Shown piece by piece: positions 50,542 to 59,688 of a DNA stretch of 64,000 nucleotides. Below the pieces are notes generated by a model, which was given only the letters and a program-made list of their open reading frames with translations, searched no databases and was not told the origin of the DNA. How positions within the stretch are numbered: position 1 is the stretch's first letter; every line of letters starts with the position of its first letter. Source of the DNA: Hydrogenophaga crassostreae (GTDB lineage: Bacteria > Pseudomonadota > Gammaproteobacteria > Burkholderiales > Burkholderiaceae_C); the NCBI RefSeq assembly GCF_001761385.1, contig NZ_CP017476.1:372001-436000 (forward strand), in the 5' to 3' direction. Both the position numbers and the translations under genes were made by a program.

Positions 50542-50562
50542 CTTTACGTCCATTGCGTAAAG
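50542..50562. promoter_or_regulatory. Second inverted repeat in the lysR-lyase gap
   Basis: CTTTACG (50542-50548) and CGTAAAG (50556-50562) match perfectly around a seven-base spacer. It lies between the LysR box and the lyase gene and may be an activation site or a promoter-linked operator. Confidence 0.55.
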
Positions 50563-50657
50563 TCTAAACTCGCCGGACCGCTGCAGCCCCTGGCCAGACA
50601 ACCTTTGTTGTCGCCCTGAAGGGCTGGTCCAAAAAAGAAGATCCGGAGACAAGACAA

Positions 50658-51611
50658 ATGACACTCCCTGTCGCCACCATCACGTTGCGCGAAGTGGGTC
50701 TGCGCGATGGCTTGCAGGCCATCGCCCGCACCCTGCCCACCGAACACAAGCTCGAATGGATCCGCCTGGCCTACGAAGCGGGGCAGCGCGAAATCGAGGT
50801 GGGCTCGTTTGTGCCGCCGCGCTTGCTGCCGCAATTGGCCGATACCGCCGAACTGGTCGCCTTTGCCAAAACCTTGCCGGGTCTGGTGACCTCGGTCCTG
50901 GTGCCCAACCTCAAAGGTGCGGAGCGGGCGATGGACACAGGGGCACACCTGATGTTGCTGCCGCTTTCCGTCAGCCATGCCCATTCCTTGGCCAACATGC
51001 GCCGCACGCCCGACGAGGTGGTGGCCGATATCGCCAGGATTCGCGCCGCGCGCGATGCGGCGGGATCCAAATGCTTGATCGAAGTGGGCATGAGTACCGC
51101 ATTCGGCTGCACGATTCAAGGCCGCGTCGAGCCCGCTGAGGTGTTGCGTTTGCTGCGGGCGGTGCTGGATGCCGGCGCGGACCGCGTGGGCCTGGCCGAC
51201 ACCGTGGGCTATGCCGATCCGCGCATGGTGCGCGAGTTGTTCGAGGCCAGCTTCAAGGTGGCTGGTGACAAGCTGGCTTGTGGCCACTTCCATGACACCC
51301 GTGGACTGGGCATTGCCAATGTGATGGCGGCGCTGGAAACCGGTGTGACCCGGTTTGACGCATGCCTGGCGGGTATTGGCGGCTGCCCCCATGCGCCTGG
51401 TGCCAGCGGCAACGTGGCCACGGAAGATCTGGTTTACCTGTTCGCGAGCATGGGACAAACCACTGGCATCGACTTTGATCGCCTGCTGGCCTTGCGCGCA
51501 AAAGTGGCGCTGTGGCTGGATGGTGAGCGGCTGGCGGGCAGCATCTGGCGCGCCGGGTTACCCAAAACCCTGCTGCCGGCCGATGCGCAGCCGGCCGAGG
51601 TCTGCATCTGA
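50658..51611 (+). CDS. HMG-CoA lyase-family enzyme
   Basis: The 317-residue DRE-TIM barrel begins T-L-R-E-V-G-L-R-D-G-L-Q and has metal histidines in G-H-F-H-D-T-R-G near residue 215. The lyase signature G-G-C-P-H-A-P-G-A-S-G-N near 240 carries the active-site cysteine. Relatives cleave 3-hydroxy-3-methylglutaryl-CoA to acetyl-CoA and acetoacetate; others act on related branched acyl-CoAs. The following CoA transferase suggests it cleaves a newly activated acid. Confidence 0.9.
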   Translation: MTLPVATITLREVGLRDGLQAIARTLPTEHKLEWIRLAYEAGQREIEVGSFVPPRLLPQLADTAELVAFAKTLPGLVTSVLVPNLKGAERAMDTGAHLMLLPLSVSHAHSLANMRRTPDEVVADIARIRAARDAAGSKCLIEVGMSTAFGCTIQGRVEPAEVLRLLRAVLDAGADRVGLADTVGYADPRMVRELFEASFKVAGDKLACGHFHDTRGLGIANVMAALETGVTRFDACLAGIGGCPHAPGASGNVATEDLVYLFASMGQTTGIDFDRLLALRAKVALWLDGERLAGSIWRAGLPKTLLPADAQPAEVCI

Positions 51612-51642
51612 TGGCCGCGTTGTCACCCGAATCATTGAATCC

Positions 51643-52854
51643 ATGAGCGAAGCCAAACAAACACCTGTGAACCCATTGCCGCTGGAAGGCCTGCGTGTGG
51701 TGGAGTTCACCCACATGGTGATGGGCCCGACCTGCGGCATGGTGCTGGCCGACCTGGGCGCCGAGGTGATCAAGGTGGAGCCCATTGACGGTGACCGTAC
51801 ACGGCACCTGCTGGGTGCGGGCGCGGGCTTCTTCCCCATGTTCAACCGCAACAAAAAGAGCATTGCCATTGACCTGCACAACCCCGAGGGCGCCGCTGTG
51901 GCGCGCAAGCTCGCGGCCAGTGCCGATGTGGTGGCGGAGAACTTCAAGCCCGGCACCATGAAGAAATACGGGCTCGACTACGGTGCCCTGTCGAGCGTCA
52001 ACCCGCGCCTGATCTATGTGGCCCATAAAGGCTTCCTGCCGGGTCCCTATGAACACCGCACCGCGCTCGACGAGGTGGTGCAAATGATGGGGGGCCTGGC
52101 CTACATGACCGGGCGACCCGGTGACCCGTTGCGCGCGGGCACCAGCGTCAACGACATCATGGGCGGCATGTTTGGGGCCATTGGGGCCATGGGGGCGCTG
52201 ATCCAGCGCGGCATCACCGGCAAGGGCCAGGAGGTGCAGAGCGCGCTGTATGAAAACAACGTGTTTCTGGTGGGGCAGCACATGCTGCAGTACGCCATCA
52301 CCGGCCAGGCCGCGGCGCCCATGCCCGACCGCATTTCGGCCTGGGCGGTGTACGACGTGTTCACCGTCAAGAATGGCGTGCAGATCTTTCTCTCGGCCGT
52401 CAGCGATGCTCAATGGGTCACCTTTTGCGACCTGCTGGGGTTTGCCGATCTGAAAGCCGACCCCCGGTACCACTCGAACAACGCGCGCGTGAGCCTGCGC
52501 AACGAACTGCTACCGGTGTTGCGCGAACGGCTGACCGCCTGGACGGCCGACGAACTGGCCACCATGTTTGAAAGCGCCGGTTTGCCGTTTGCGCCGATCC
52601 GCCGCCCCGAAGAGCTGTATCAAGACGAGCATTTGCTCGCCACAGGGGGGCTGGTCGACATCACGCTGCCCGACGGCGCGCGCGCGGGTCAAACCGCCAA
52701 AACCACGCTGTTCCCGTTCACCATGGACGGACACCGGCTGGGGGTTCGGTTGCAGCCGCCCACCCTGGGGGCGGACACCACCGCGCTGCTCGAAGGGTTG
52801 GGATACAGTCCCAGCGAGTTGGAGGCCCTGCGCCAGTCGCGCGCCGTGGCCTGA
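51643..52854 (+). CDS. CaiB/BaiF-family CoA transferase
   Basis: The 403-residue protein has V-V-E-F-T-H-M-V-M-G-P near residue 18, G-A-E-V-I-K-V-E near 42, and R-N-K-K-S-I-A-I-D-L. The catalytic acidic residue region is A-L-Y-E-N in place of the more usual A-L-x-D, near residue 205. It would load CoA onto a carboxylic acid. It lies between the lyase and the TRAP genes with short gaps. The Glu in the active-site segment is worth noting. Confidence 0.88.
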   Translation: MSEAKQTPVNPLPLEGLRVVEFTHMVMGPTCGMVLADLGAEVIKVEPIDGDRTRHLLGAGAGFFPMFNRNKKSIAIDLHNPEGAAVARKLAASADVVAENFKPGTMKKYGLDYGALSSVNPRLIYVAHKGFLPGPYEHRTALDEVVQMMGGLAYMTGRPGDPLRAGTSVNDIMGGMFGAIGAMGALIQRGITGKGQEVQSALYENNVFLVGQHMLQYAITGQAAAPMPDRISAWAVYDVFTVKNGVQIFLSAVSDAQWVTFCDLLGFADLKADPRYHSNNARVSLRNELLPVLRERLTAWTADELATMFESAGLPFAPIRRPEELYQDEHLLATGGLVDITLPDGARAGQTAKTTLFPFTMDGHRLGVRLQPPTLGADTTALLEGLGYSPSELEALRQSRAVA

Positions 52855-52894
52855 TTTTTGACAACACTTTTTGACAACAACGAAGGAGACATTC

Positions 52895-53902
52895 ATGACC
52901 GCAATCAATACCCTTTTTCACCGCCGCACCCTGCTGGTTGCTGCGCTGGGCGCCGGCTTTGCCGGACAAGCGCTGGCCGCCGAATTCACGATGCGCATCA
53001 GTCACCAGTTTCCGCCCACGCACCACACGGCGATCAACCTGGACCAGTTCGCCAAAGATGTGAGTGCGGCCACCAAAGGCCGGGTTGAGGTGCAGAATTT
53101 CGGGGCTGCCCAGTTGTTCAAACCCAACCAGAACCACCCGGCCGTGGCCAGCGGCAAAGTGGAAGCCGCTGCGATTCTGAGCTTCCAGTGGGGCGGCAAC
53201 ATCCCTGAAATGAGCGTCACCATCATTCCTTACCTGATGACCTCGGTGGCCAAGCAAAAGGCCTTTATCGGTTCTCCAGCCAGCCAGTTGCTGGACGCCA
53301 AGATGGAAGCCAAGGGTGTGAAAAACATCGCCTGGATTGTGGACACCAACGACGGCATCTTCACCTCGGCCAAAGCACCATTGGTCAAGCCTGCAGACTT
53401 TGCGGGTTTGAAGATCCGAGGCCTGAACAAGCTGTTTGACGAAGGCCTCGCAGCAATGAGCGCAGCTCCATCGGCCATGCCTGGTTCCGAGGTGTATCAG
53501 GCGCTGCAAACGGGTGTGATTGATGCCGGATTCACTGCCGTCAAAGCGGCGCACAGCCGGAAGTTCTATGAAGTGCAGAAGTTTGGTGTGGCTTCCAACA
53601 TCATCCTGGCCTATGACAACCTGGTGGTGAACCCTGCCTGGTGGAACGGCCTGCCTGCGGATGTGCGTGGGGCGATCCAGAAAGCCGCCGACAAGGCCGT
53701 TCAGCGCTCCATTCGCACCACCGATGGCGTGCCGGCCGAAGACGTGAAGGCGCTCAACGATGCGGGCATGCAAACCATTGTGTTGACCAAGGCACAGGAA
53801 AAGGCCATGGCCGATGCCATGCAACCTGCGGTGAAAAAAGAGTTCCTTCTGGAGACCGCCCCCGATGGCGTGAAGCTGCTGGAAATGGTCAACAAACTCT
53901 GA
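52895..53902 (+). CDS. TRAP transporter substrate-binding protein DctP
   Basis: The 335-residue protein has a signal peptide ending near A-L-A-A and the DctP fold, with M-R-I-S-H-Q-F-P-P near residue 35 and G-L-K-I-R-G-L-N near 170, which carries the usual carboxylate-binding arginine. The ATG at 52895 follows GAAGGAGA. It is followed by the two membrane subunits, so this TRAP system is complete. Likely substrate: an organic acid used by the two enzymes upstream. Confidence 0.92.
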   Translation: MTAINTLFHRRTLLVAALGAGFAGQALAAEFTMRISHQFPPTHHTAINLDQFAKDVSAATKGRVEVQNFGAAQLFKPNQNHPAVASGKVEAAAILSFQWGGNIPEMSVTIIPYLMTSVAKQKAFIGSPASQLLDAKMEAKGVKNIAWIVDTNDGIFTSAKAPLVKPADFAGLKIRGLNKLFDEGLAAMSAAPSAMPGSEVYQALQTGVIDAGFTAVKAAHSRKFYEVQKFGVASNIILAYDNLVVNPAWWNGLPADVRGAIQKAADKAVQRSIRTTDGVPAEDVKALNDAGMQTIVLTKAQEKAMADAMQPAVKKEFLLETAPDGVKLLEMVNKL

Positions 53903-53914
53903 CAGGCGCTCACC

Positions 53915-54496
53915 ATGCATGCTCCGGCTGAGCCTGAAAACCAGGTGCCCGAAGGAATGGCCTTGCGCGTCTTGAGCCGTGCAGTGGCGTTGCTCACCGG
54001 CGCGGCGATGGCTCTGTCGGCCGCAGGCCTGCTTTTGTCGCTGGCGTTGATCGGCTGGGCCGTGGTCATGCGCTATGTGTTCAATGCGGCGCCGATCTGG
54101 GTCGACGAGGTGGTGGGCTTCACCCTGGTCGCCATCATTTTGCTCGGCGCGGCGCAAACGTTTCGACGAGGGGAGCACATCGGCGTGGACATGCTGGTAG
54201 GCCAGCTCCCTCCCTCGGGCCGGCGCTGGGCGCTGGTCTGGGCTGCGGTGGTGACTGGCGTGGTCGGCGTCGTGCTGGTGGTCAATGGCTGGGAAACCGC
54301 CATGCTTGCGCGCATGCTGGGGTTGCTCACAGAAGGGCACCTGGAATGGCCCACCTGGTGGCTGATGCTGCTCATGCCCGTGGGCGGAGGTCTGTTGTTG
54401 CTCGCCGCGATTGAAGCGGTTTGGCGCGCGTTGACAGGGCAGGTGCTGGTCTTCCCGCCTTCACACGGGTTGCCCGACCAGGATGAAAAATCATGA
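53915..54496 (+). CDS. TRAP transporter small permease DctQ
   Basis: The 193-residue protein has four membrane helices. The segment W-V-D-E-V-V-G-F-T-L is the family's conserved helix 2 start, followed by R-R-G-E-H-I-G-V-D. It pairs with DctM in Na+-driven uptake. It overlaps dctM by four bases. Confidence 0.92.
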   Translation: MHAPAEPENQVPEGMALRVLSRAVALLTGAAMALSAAGLLLSLALIGWAVVMRYVFNAAPIWVDEVVGFTLVAIILLGAAQTFRRGEHIGVDMLVGQLPPSGRRWALVWAAVVTGVVGVVLVVNGWETAMLARMLGLLTEGHLEWPTWWLMLLMPVGGGLLLLAAIEAVWRALTGQVLVFPPSHGLPDQDEKS

Positions 54497-55776
54497 CCAT
54501 TGCGCTTCTGTTTCTGGGCCTGATGCTGCTGTTGTTCACAGGGCTGCCGATTTTTGCGGGCCTGGCGGTGTTTGGCGGCGCCGTGATGCTGATCACCCAG
54601 GGGGAAATGGGTTCGGTCACCGAGGTGATTTTCGGTGAAATCAACCGTTACCTGCTGGTCGCGATCCCTTTGTTTTCGTTCATGGCCTACATCATGATTC
54701 GCGGCAAGATCGTCGACGATCTGTACGGTACAGCCTACACGCTGACGCGGCATCTGCCGGGGGGCCTGGGTATCGCCACCATCATGGCCTGCACCATTTT
54801 TGCGGCCATTTCTGGCTCCAGTGTGGCCACGGCGCTGACAATTGGTTCGGTGGCCATACCGCAAATGATTCGCTATGGCTATGAGCCGAAGGCCGCCTAT
54901 GGCCTGGTGGCTGCGGGTGGCACGCTGGGCATTCTGATTCCACCGTCCGGGCCCATGGTGCTGTACGGCGTGACCACCGACACCTCGATTGGCGGCTTGT
55001 TCATGGCTGGCATTGTGCCGGGCATCTTGATGGCCGGCGTGTTTGTTGCCTGGAGCCTGTTCAGTGCAGCGCGGGCCCAGGGCCAGATTGCGCGCGAGCC
55101 GCGCGCGTCTCTGCGCGAATCGTTGGTGGCGATACGCAAATCGGCCTGGGCCATTTCGCTGCCGGTGTTCGTTCTGGGCGGTATGTACGCAGGCATTTTT
55201 ACCGCCACCGAAGCGGCGGCTGCCGGCGCCTGGCTGGCGCTGTTTGTGTCGGTTGTCGTTTACCGCACGGTTGGGCTGCGGGCGATCTGGCTGTCGGCAG
55301 TGGACGCCAGTCGCGTCTCGGCCATGCTGTTCATGATTCTGGCGGGGGCTTCGGTGTTTGGCCACGTGCTGACCAAGCTGCGCATTCCCCAGCAGATCGT
55401 GGAAGCGGTGATCTCGGCCGACATCGGTGTGGCGGGCTTCCTGGTGGTGATGATGATTCTGATCTTCGTCCTGGGCATGTTTCTGGAATCCATCGCCATC
55501 ATCCTGATCACCACGCCGGTGGTCTTGCCTGCCATGCACCACCTGGACATCAACCCGATCTGGTACGGCGTGTTGCTGGTGATCAACCTGGAGCTGGCCC
55601 AGATCACGCCGCCGGTGGGCATGAACCTGTTCACCATCAAGGCCATCACCAAGGCCCCGATGGGTGAGATCGTGCGAGGCTCGGCGCCCTACGTGTTGCT
55701 CATGATTGCGGTGATGGCCTTGATCATGGTGTGGCCCCAAATCGCGCTCTGGTTGCCCGGCACCATGATGAACTGA
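54493..55776 (+). CDS. TRAP transporter large permease DctM
   Basis: The 427-residue protein has about 12 membrane segments, the L-L-L-F-T-G-L-P-I-F-A-G-L start, I-S-G-S-S-V-A-T near residue 112 and L-I-P-P-S-G-P near 155, and a late P-P-V-G-M-N-L-F motif. It forms the transport channel with DctQ. A GC-rich spacer with a GCCGCC/GGCGGC hairpin follows. Confidence 0.93.
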   Translation: MTIALLFLGLMLLLFTGLPIFAGLAVFGGAVMLITQGEMGSVTEVIFGEINRYLLVAIPLFSFMAYIMIRGKIVDDLYGTAYTLTRHLPGGLGIATIMACTIFAAISGSSVATALTIGSVAIPQMIRYGYEPKAAYGLVAAGGTLGILIPPSGPMVLYGVTTDTSIGGLFMAGIVPGILMAGVFVAWSLFSAARAQGQIAREPRASLRESLVAIRKSAWAISLPVFVLGGMYAGIFTATEAAAAGAWLALFVSVVVYRTVGLRAIWLSAVDASRVSAMLFMILAGASVFGHVLTKLRIPQQIVEAVISADIGVAGFLVVMMILIFVLGMFLESIAIILITTPVVLPAMHHLDINPIWYGVLLVINLELAQITPPVGMNLFTIKAITKAPMGEIVRGSAPYVLLMIAVMALIMVWPQIALWLPGTMMN

Positions 55777-55876
55777 CTTTGGGCGAGGCTGGGCCGCCGC
55801 AGGGCGGCACCCGCGGTGCGTCCGGCTTTCGGGCCATGGTCTGCGCCCCTCGCCGGCTTGGGGCACACTTGAACCC

Positions 55877-56257
55877 ATGCCAGCTTCCGAAACTGTGATG
55901 CCAGAGCCCTTGCTTGTGGCCTGCCTCTGCGCCCAATGGTGCGGTGTCTGTCGTGATTACGCGCCGTTGATGACGCGCACGCTGGCGGTTTTCGATGCCG
56001 CGCATCTGAATGCGACCTGGGTGGACATCGAAGACCACGACGAGGTGTTGGGTGATCTGGATGTCGAGAGCTTTCCCTCGTTGTTGATCGCCCGTGGTGC
56101 CGAAGTGCTTTTCTTCGGAACGGTTCCGCCCCACGCGCAGACGCTGGAGCGACTGGTGCAAGGTGCGTTGGCGGGAGATCTCCCGCGTTTGCCCTTTGAT
56201 GCTGAGGTGCAGGCGCTGGTCGCCAATGTGCAGGCCTTTCGGGCCGCCTCCGGTTGA
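55877..56257 (+). CDS. Thioredoxin-family protein
   Basis: The 126-residue protein has the active site W-C-G-V-C (Cys22 and Cys25) after C-A-Q, and the cis-proline in E-S-F-P-S-L. No signal peptide is visible. The variant Cys-Gly-Val-Cys differs from the usual Cys-Gly-Pro-Cys. It probably reduces disulfides in the cytoplasm. A substrate is not evident. Confidence 0.85.
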   Translation: MPASETVMPEPLLVACLCAQWCGVCRDYAPLMTRTLAVFDAAHLNATWVDIEDHDEVLGDLDVESFPSLLIARGAEVLFFGTVPPHAQTLERLVQGALAGDLPRLPFDAEVQALVANVQAFRAASG

Positions 56258-56380
56258 TCTGCGTCAGGCACCGGTGTTTGGTGGGCTTGCCCGATCAAGG
56301 AGCGACGGTAAACTTGTGCACTGCAAGGTTGCTCACGCAGGGTGCGCACCTCATGCACAGTTTTTTTAATGGGAGTAGGC

Positions 56381-56773
56381 ATGAACATATCTAAGTGGAG
56401 CCTGTGGCTCGCTGCTGCACTGACGGCGCTGGCCGTGACAGCATGTGGTGGTGGCAGCACGGGCAATGGTTACGGCTCGATCGCGGTGAGCAACTCGGCA
56501 GCCGCGGTGGCCATCGTGACCGAGGGCCTGACCCAGTCCATCGCCAACGAAAGTGCACGGGACAAATGCGATGAAGACGATTGCGAAGTGGTGCTGCAGT
56601 TTGAGCAATGCGGGGCTGTTTCTGCGTCGCTGAATTCGGTCGGCGCACAGATCATCACAGCCAGCGAGGGTGGCACTGCGTTTGCAGCCCAGACCTCGGC
56701 CAATGAGGCATGCACCAAGCAAGGTGGCGTCGCCTGCGCTGCAATCCCCAACCTCCCGGCTCAATGCAACTGA
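56381..56773 (+). CDS. DUF4189-like lipoprotein
   Basis: The 130-residue protein has a signal peptide with lipobox A-V-T-A-C (Cys22), a Gly-rich linker, and a repeated cysteine pattern. Y-G-S-I-A-V-S, C-D-E-D-D-C-E-V-V-L-Q-F, C-G-A-V and A-N-E-A-C match the DUF4189 layout as I recall it. The function is unknown. The ATG at 56381 has GGGAGTA upstream and is preferred to an earlier start. A terminator is found after a spacer of about 120 bases. Confidence 0.7.
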   Translation: MNISKWSLWLAAALTALAVTACGGGSTGNGYGSIAVSNSAAAVAIVTEGLTQSIANESARDKCDEDDCEVVLQFEQCGAVSASLNSVGAQIITASEGGTAFAAQTSANEACTKQGGVACAAIPNLPAQCN

Positions 56774-56892
56774 GTTTGCGCAGGTATTGGCCGTTAGCGG
56801 GAGCAAGCGGTCGAAGACCCGTGTGATCCGGAGCCAGCCTGCAAGGCTTGGCTTGTTCTCCCTGCGCGCTGTCAACAAGTCGTGCTGCAAAG

Positions 56893-56928
56893 AAACCTGT
56901 TGATTTGATCAAAAATCAACAGGTTTTT
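56893..56928 (+). terminator. Terminator after the DUF4189 gene
   Basis: AAACCTGTTGATTT (56893-56906) pairs perfectly with AAATCAACAGGTTT (56913-56926) across six bases and ends in T residues. Confidence 0.9.
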
Positions 56929-56969
56929 CTCATTGATTGCTGCCTTTTGTTGCGGTAATCTGCGTCTCC

Positions 56970-57929
56970 ATGGACAAGCTCAAACAGATGGAGACGTTTG
57001 CCTCGGTGGCCACGCGGGGCAGTCTGACCGCTGCTGCGCGGGCGGAAGGGGTTGCACCTGCCATCATCGGGCGGCGGCTGGACGCGCTGGAGTCCCGGCT
57101 GGGGGTCAAGCTCATGGTGCGCACCACACGGCGCATCACCCTGACCCACGAAGGCAGTGCCTTTCTGGAGGATTGCCAACGCTTGCTGGTGGACTTTGCA
57201 GACGCCGAAGCCAGCGTGAGCGCCGGCGGGGTCAAGGCCAGCGGGCACCTGCGACTCACCGCCCCGGCCGGTTTTGGCCGGCGCCATGTCGCGCCGCTGG
57301 TGCCGCTGTTTCGTGAGTTGCATCCGGAAGTCACCATCTCGCTGAACCTCAGCGACCGGGTGGTGGATGTGGCGGGTGAGGCCTATGACTGCGCGGTGCG
57401 CGTGGGCGATTTGCCCGACTCATCACTGGTGAGCGTGCGCCTGGCTGAAAACCGCCGGCTGTGTGTGGCGACGCCCAAATACCTGAAACAACACGGCCTT
57501 CCGCAGGTGCCTGCCGACCTCGTGCGTTTCGATTGCCTGACCTTGTCTAGCGACGCATCGCAGACGCGTGGCTGGGCGTTTGCCGTGTGCAAATCGGCCG
57601 CAGGTGAGGGATTGCAGGCAGAGCCCGGCGGCGGCGACATACAGGTCCTGCACATGCGCCCGGGCGGTCCGCTGGATTGCTCGGATGGGCAGGTCTTGCA
57701 TGAGTGGTGCCTTGCGGGGTACGGCATCGCCTGGCGCAGCACCTGGGAAGTGGAAAGCGATATTGCCGCAGGGCGCCTGGAAACGGTGCTCGATGCTTTT
57801 GCCGCGCCGCCCAATGGCATTTACGCTGTTTTCCCTCAGCGCAAACACCTCGCCCTGCGTGTGCGGTTGTGGATTGATTTCCTCAAACACCACTATGGTC
57901 AAACCGATTTCTGGCAAGGGTCGGCCTGA
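56970..57929 (+). CDS. LysR-family transcriptional regulator
   Basis: The 319-residue protein has the LysR helix-turn-helix in residues 1-60 (M-E-T-F-A-S-V-A-T-R-G-S-L-T-A-A-A) and an effector domain with P-A-G-F-G-R-R near residue 95. It resembles the DsdC/PtxR-like D-x-R-V-V-D subgroup. The ATG at 56970 is preferred to an upstream ATG. It precedes the two protease genes on the same strand and could control them. Confidence 0.92.
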   Translation: MDKLKQMETFASVATRGSLTAAARAEGVAPAIIGRRLDALESRLGVKLMVRTTRRITLTHEGSAFLEDCQRLLVDFADAEASVSAGGVKASGHLRLTAPAGFGRRHVAPLVPLFRELHPEVTISLNLSDRVVDVAGEAYDCAVRVGDLPDSSLVSVRLAENRRLCVATPKYLKQHGLPQVPADLVRFDCLTLSSDASQTRGWAFAVCKSAAGEGLQAEPGGGDIQVLHMRPGGPLDCSDGQVLHEWCLAGYGIAWRSTWEVESDIAAGRLETVLDAFAAPPNGIYAVFPQRKHLALRVRLWIDFLKHHYGQTDFWQGSA

Positions 57930-58044
57930 GGGAGGCTATATTGCTCGCAAGCGTTTGTCTGAGCGGGGTGCGGGAGGGCCTGGATTCCTCGCTGGTCAAA
58001 CATCCGCCGCTGCTCGGTGGCGCAACAACGCAGAGAAAGATCGG

Positions 58045-58833
58045 ATGAATTCAATATTCAAGTGGGCTGGTGCGGCATTGACCGCTTCGTTGTTGGCCGC
58101 CTGTGGCGGCGGCGGCAGCAGTGAGCTGGTACTGCCCGAGGCCAATGCCCTGTGCGCCAGCGCAGGCTTGCTTCCCAAGATCGTTAACGGGGCTGATTGC
58201 GCCCAGCCTGAACGTTCGCCGGTGGTTTTGTTGTTGATGCTCGGTGGCGATGGTGAAACACGCAGTTGTTCTGGAACGATGCTGACGCCTGTCCGCGTGT
58301 TGACCGCCGCGCATTGCATGCCACCCGACACCCAGCGAATCGCCGCCGTGCAGTGGAAAGCCACTGGCAAAGGACAACTGGTGTACGCCGCCGGCTGGGT
58401 GGCGCACCCGGGCTTTTCAGCTGCAGGCGAAGGTTTCCAGAACGATGTGGGCGTGGTGACCTTGCGCTCCGGGATGTCCAATCCCGCCATGCCCTTGTTG
58501 GTGAGCTCGCCTTCAAAGAAGGGCGATGAGGCCTTTATTGCAGGCTGGGGCCAGCCTGGGCTTGACTTGGCTGTGGGCTATGTCCGCATGACCAAGGTCA
58601 ACGAGACGCATCTCGGCTTTGTTTACAAGGAAACGGGCAGCAACACCTGCTCGGGCGATTCCGGTGGCCCGGCCTACCGTGCGATCGGAGGGCCACCCGG
58701 GGTGGTTGGGGTGACTTCTTCAGGCTCTGTCGCCGGTTGCGGCGATGGTGACCTTTCGCTCTTCTCGAACATCCAGTCACCGGGGGTGCTGAACTTCATT
58801 CGAGCGCAGGCGCCTGGTGCCGGTGAGATTTGA
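58045..58833 (+). CDS. Trypsin-fold serine protease lipoprotein, copy 1
   Basis: The 262-residue protein has a lipobox with Cys20 followed by four glycines, and then a chymotrypsin fold. The triad is His90 in L-T-A-A-H-C, Asp134 in F-Q-N-D-V and Ser206 in C-S-G-D-S-G-G-P. K-I-V-N-G near residue 45 resembles the activation site of trypsin zymogens. The residue at the S1-specificity position, six before Ser206, is Asn200. It is likely attached to the outer membrane or periplasmic face. The next gene is a paralogue. Confidence 0.88.
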   Translation: MNSIFKWAGAALTASLLAACGGGGSSELVLPEANALCASAGLLPKIVNGADCAQPERSPVVLLLMLGGDGETRSCSGTMLTPVRVLTAAHCMPPDTQRIAAVQWKATGKGQLVYAAGWVAHPGFSAAGEGFQNDVGVVTLRSGMSNPAMPLLVSSPSKKGDEAFIAGWGQPGLDLAVGYVRMTKVNETHLGFVYKETGSNTCSGDSGGPAYRAIGGPPGVVGVTSSGSVAGCGDGDLSLFSNIQSPGVLNFIRAQAPGAGEI

Positions 58834-58855
58834 AACACTGCAAAAAAGGGGTTCT

Positions 58856-59647
58856 ATGACGCGAGGCAGATGGGGCATTGCCGGAATTGTGGTGGCATCG
58901 CTGGCCCTGGCCGCGTGCGGCGGCGGCTCCAGTGAAGAGCCTGTGAACCTGGACCCGGCGGTGTTGTGCAACAGTGCCGGGGCACAACCGCTTGTGCTCA
59001 ACGGGGCCTCTTGCGGGTCTTATCGAACGACGCCAGTGGTGGTGTTGTACATCGTGAACCCGGACGGCGAAACCAGCCTGTGTTCCGGTACGCGCATCTC
59101 AGCCACCGAGGTGTTGACGGCGGCCCACTGCGTGAGTGAAAGCCCGGTTCGGGTGATTGCAGCAGCTTTCAAATCGGACAGCGTCGCAACCGGGCTGGAT
59201 GCCAAGAACTGGGTCATTCATCCAGGCTATGGCGACGGTGGGCGATTTGCCAACGACGCAGCCATCGTGCGCTTCCCGGCCGGGCTGCCGAACCCGACCA
59301 TGGGCATTCTGACCAGTGAGCCGATGAACAAGGGGCAACTGGTTTACTTCGCAGGATGGGGCTTGCCAAAGCTGGAGAGTTTTGCGGTGGGCGCTGGGCG
59401 GGTGTCGGCGGTGAGCAACAACTTCTTGCAGATCAAATACAACGGTGACACCAGCGACATCTGTTCGGGCGACTCGGGCGGGCCGTTTTACCGCTTGGTC
59501 AACAACCGCCCGGGACTGGTCGGCCTCACGTCCAATGCAGACTCGCTGGAGTGCGGCGCCAACAAGACCTCGAGCTTTACCAATATCCAGACGCCTTCGA
59601 TGCTGCAATTCATCCAGGCCAACGCACCGACCGCTGCCTATTTTTGA
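58856..59647 (+). CDS. Trypsin-fold serine protease lipoprotein, copy 2
   Basis: The 263-residue paralogue has lipobox Cys21 followed by three glycines. The triad is His91, Asp134 and Ser207. The S1 position six before Ser207 is Asp201, as in trypsin, so cleavage after Arg or Lys is predicted. The activation-like motif is P-L-V-L-N-G. The start at 58856 follows AAGGGG. It begins 22 bases after copy 1, so the two arose by tandem duplication and are probably cotranscribed. Confidence 0.88.
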   Translation: MTRGRWGIAGIVVASLALAACGGGSSEEPVNLDPAVLCNSAGAQPLVLNGASCGSYRTTPVVVLYIVNPDGETSLCSGTRISATEVLTAAHCVSESPVRVIAAAFKSDSVATGLDAKNWVIHPGYGDGGRFANDAAIVRFPAGLPNPTMGILTSEPMNKGQLVYFAGWGLPKLESFAVGAGRVSAVSNNFLQIKYNGDTSDICSGDSGGPFYRLVNNRPGLVGLTSNADSLECGANKTSSFTNIQTPSMLQFIQANAPTAAYF

Positions 59648-59688
59648 GGTGGCGGAGCGGCACTCCCTGGCGTGCCGCCGACTTCGCG

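Noticed and set aside
54073..55878. A 601-codon open frame opposite the TRAP permease genes
   Set aside because: It is rich in His, Gln and Arg as expected of antisense of hydrophobic codons, and DctQ/DctM are clear on the other strand.
59650..59688. GCGGCAC/GTGCCGC hairpin between the second protease and lysE genes
   Set aside because: The stem is only seven pairs and lacks a T tract, so I do not call it a terminator. It may stabilise transcripts.
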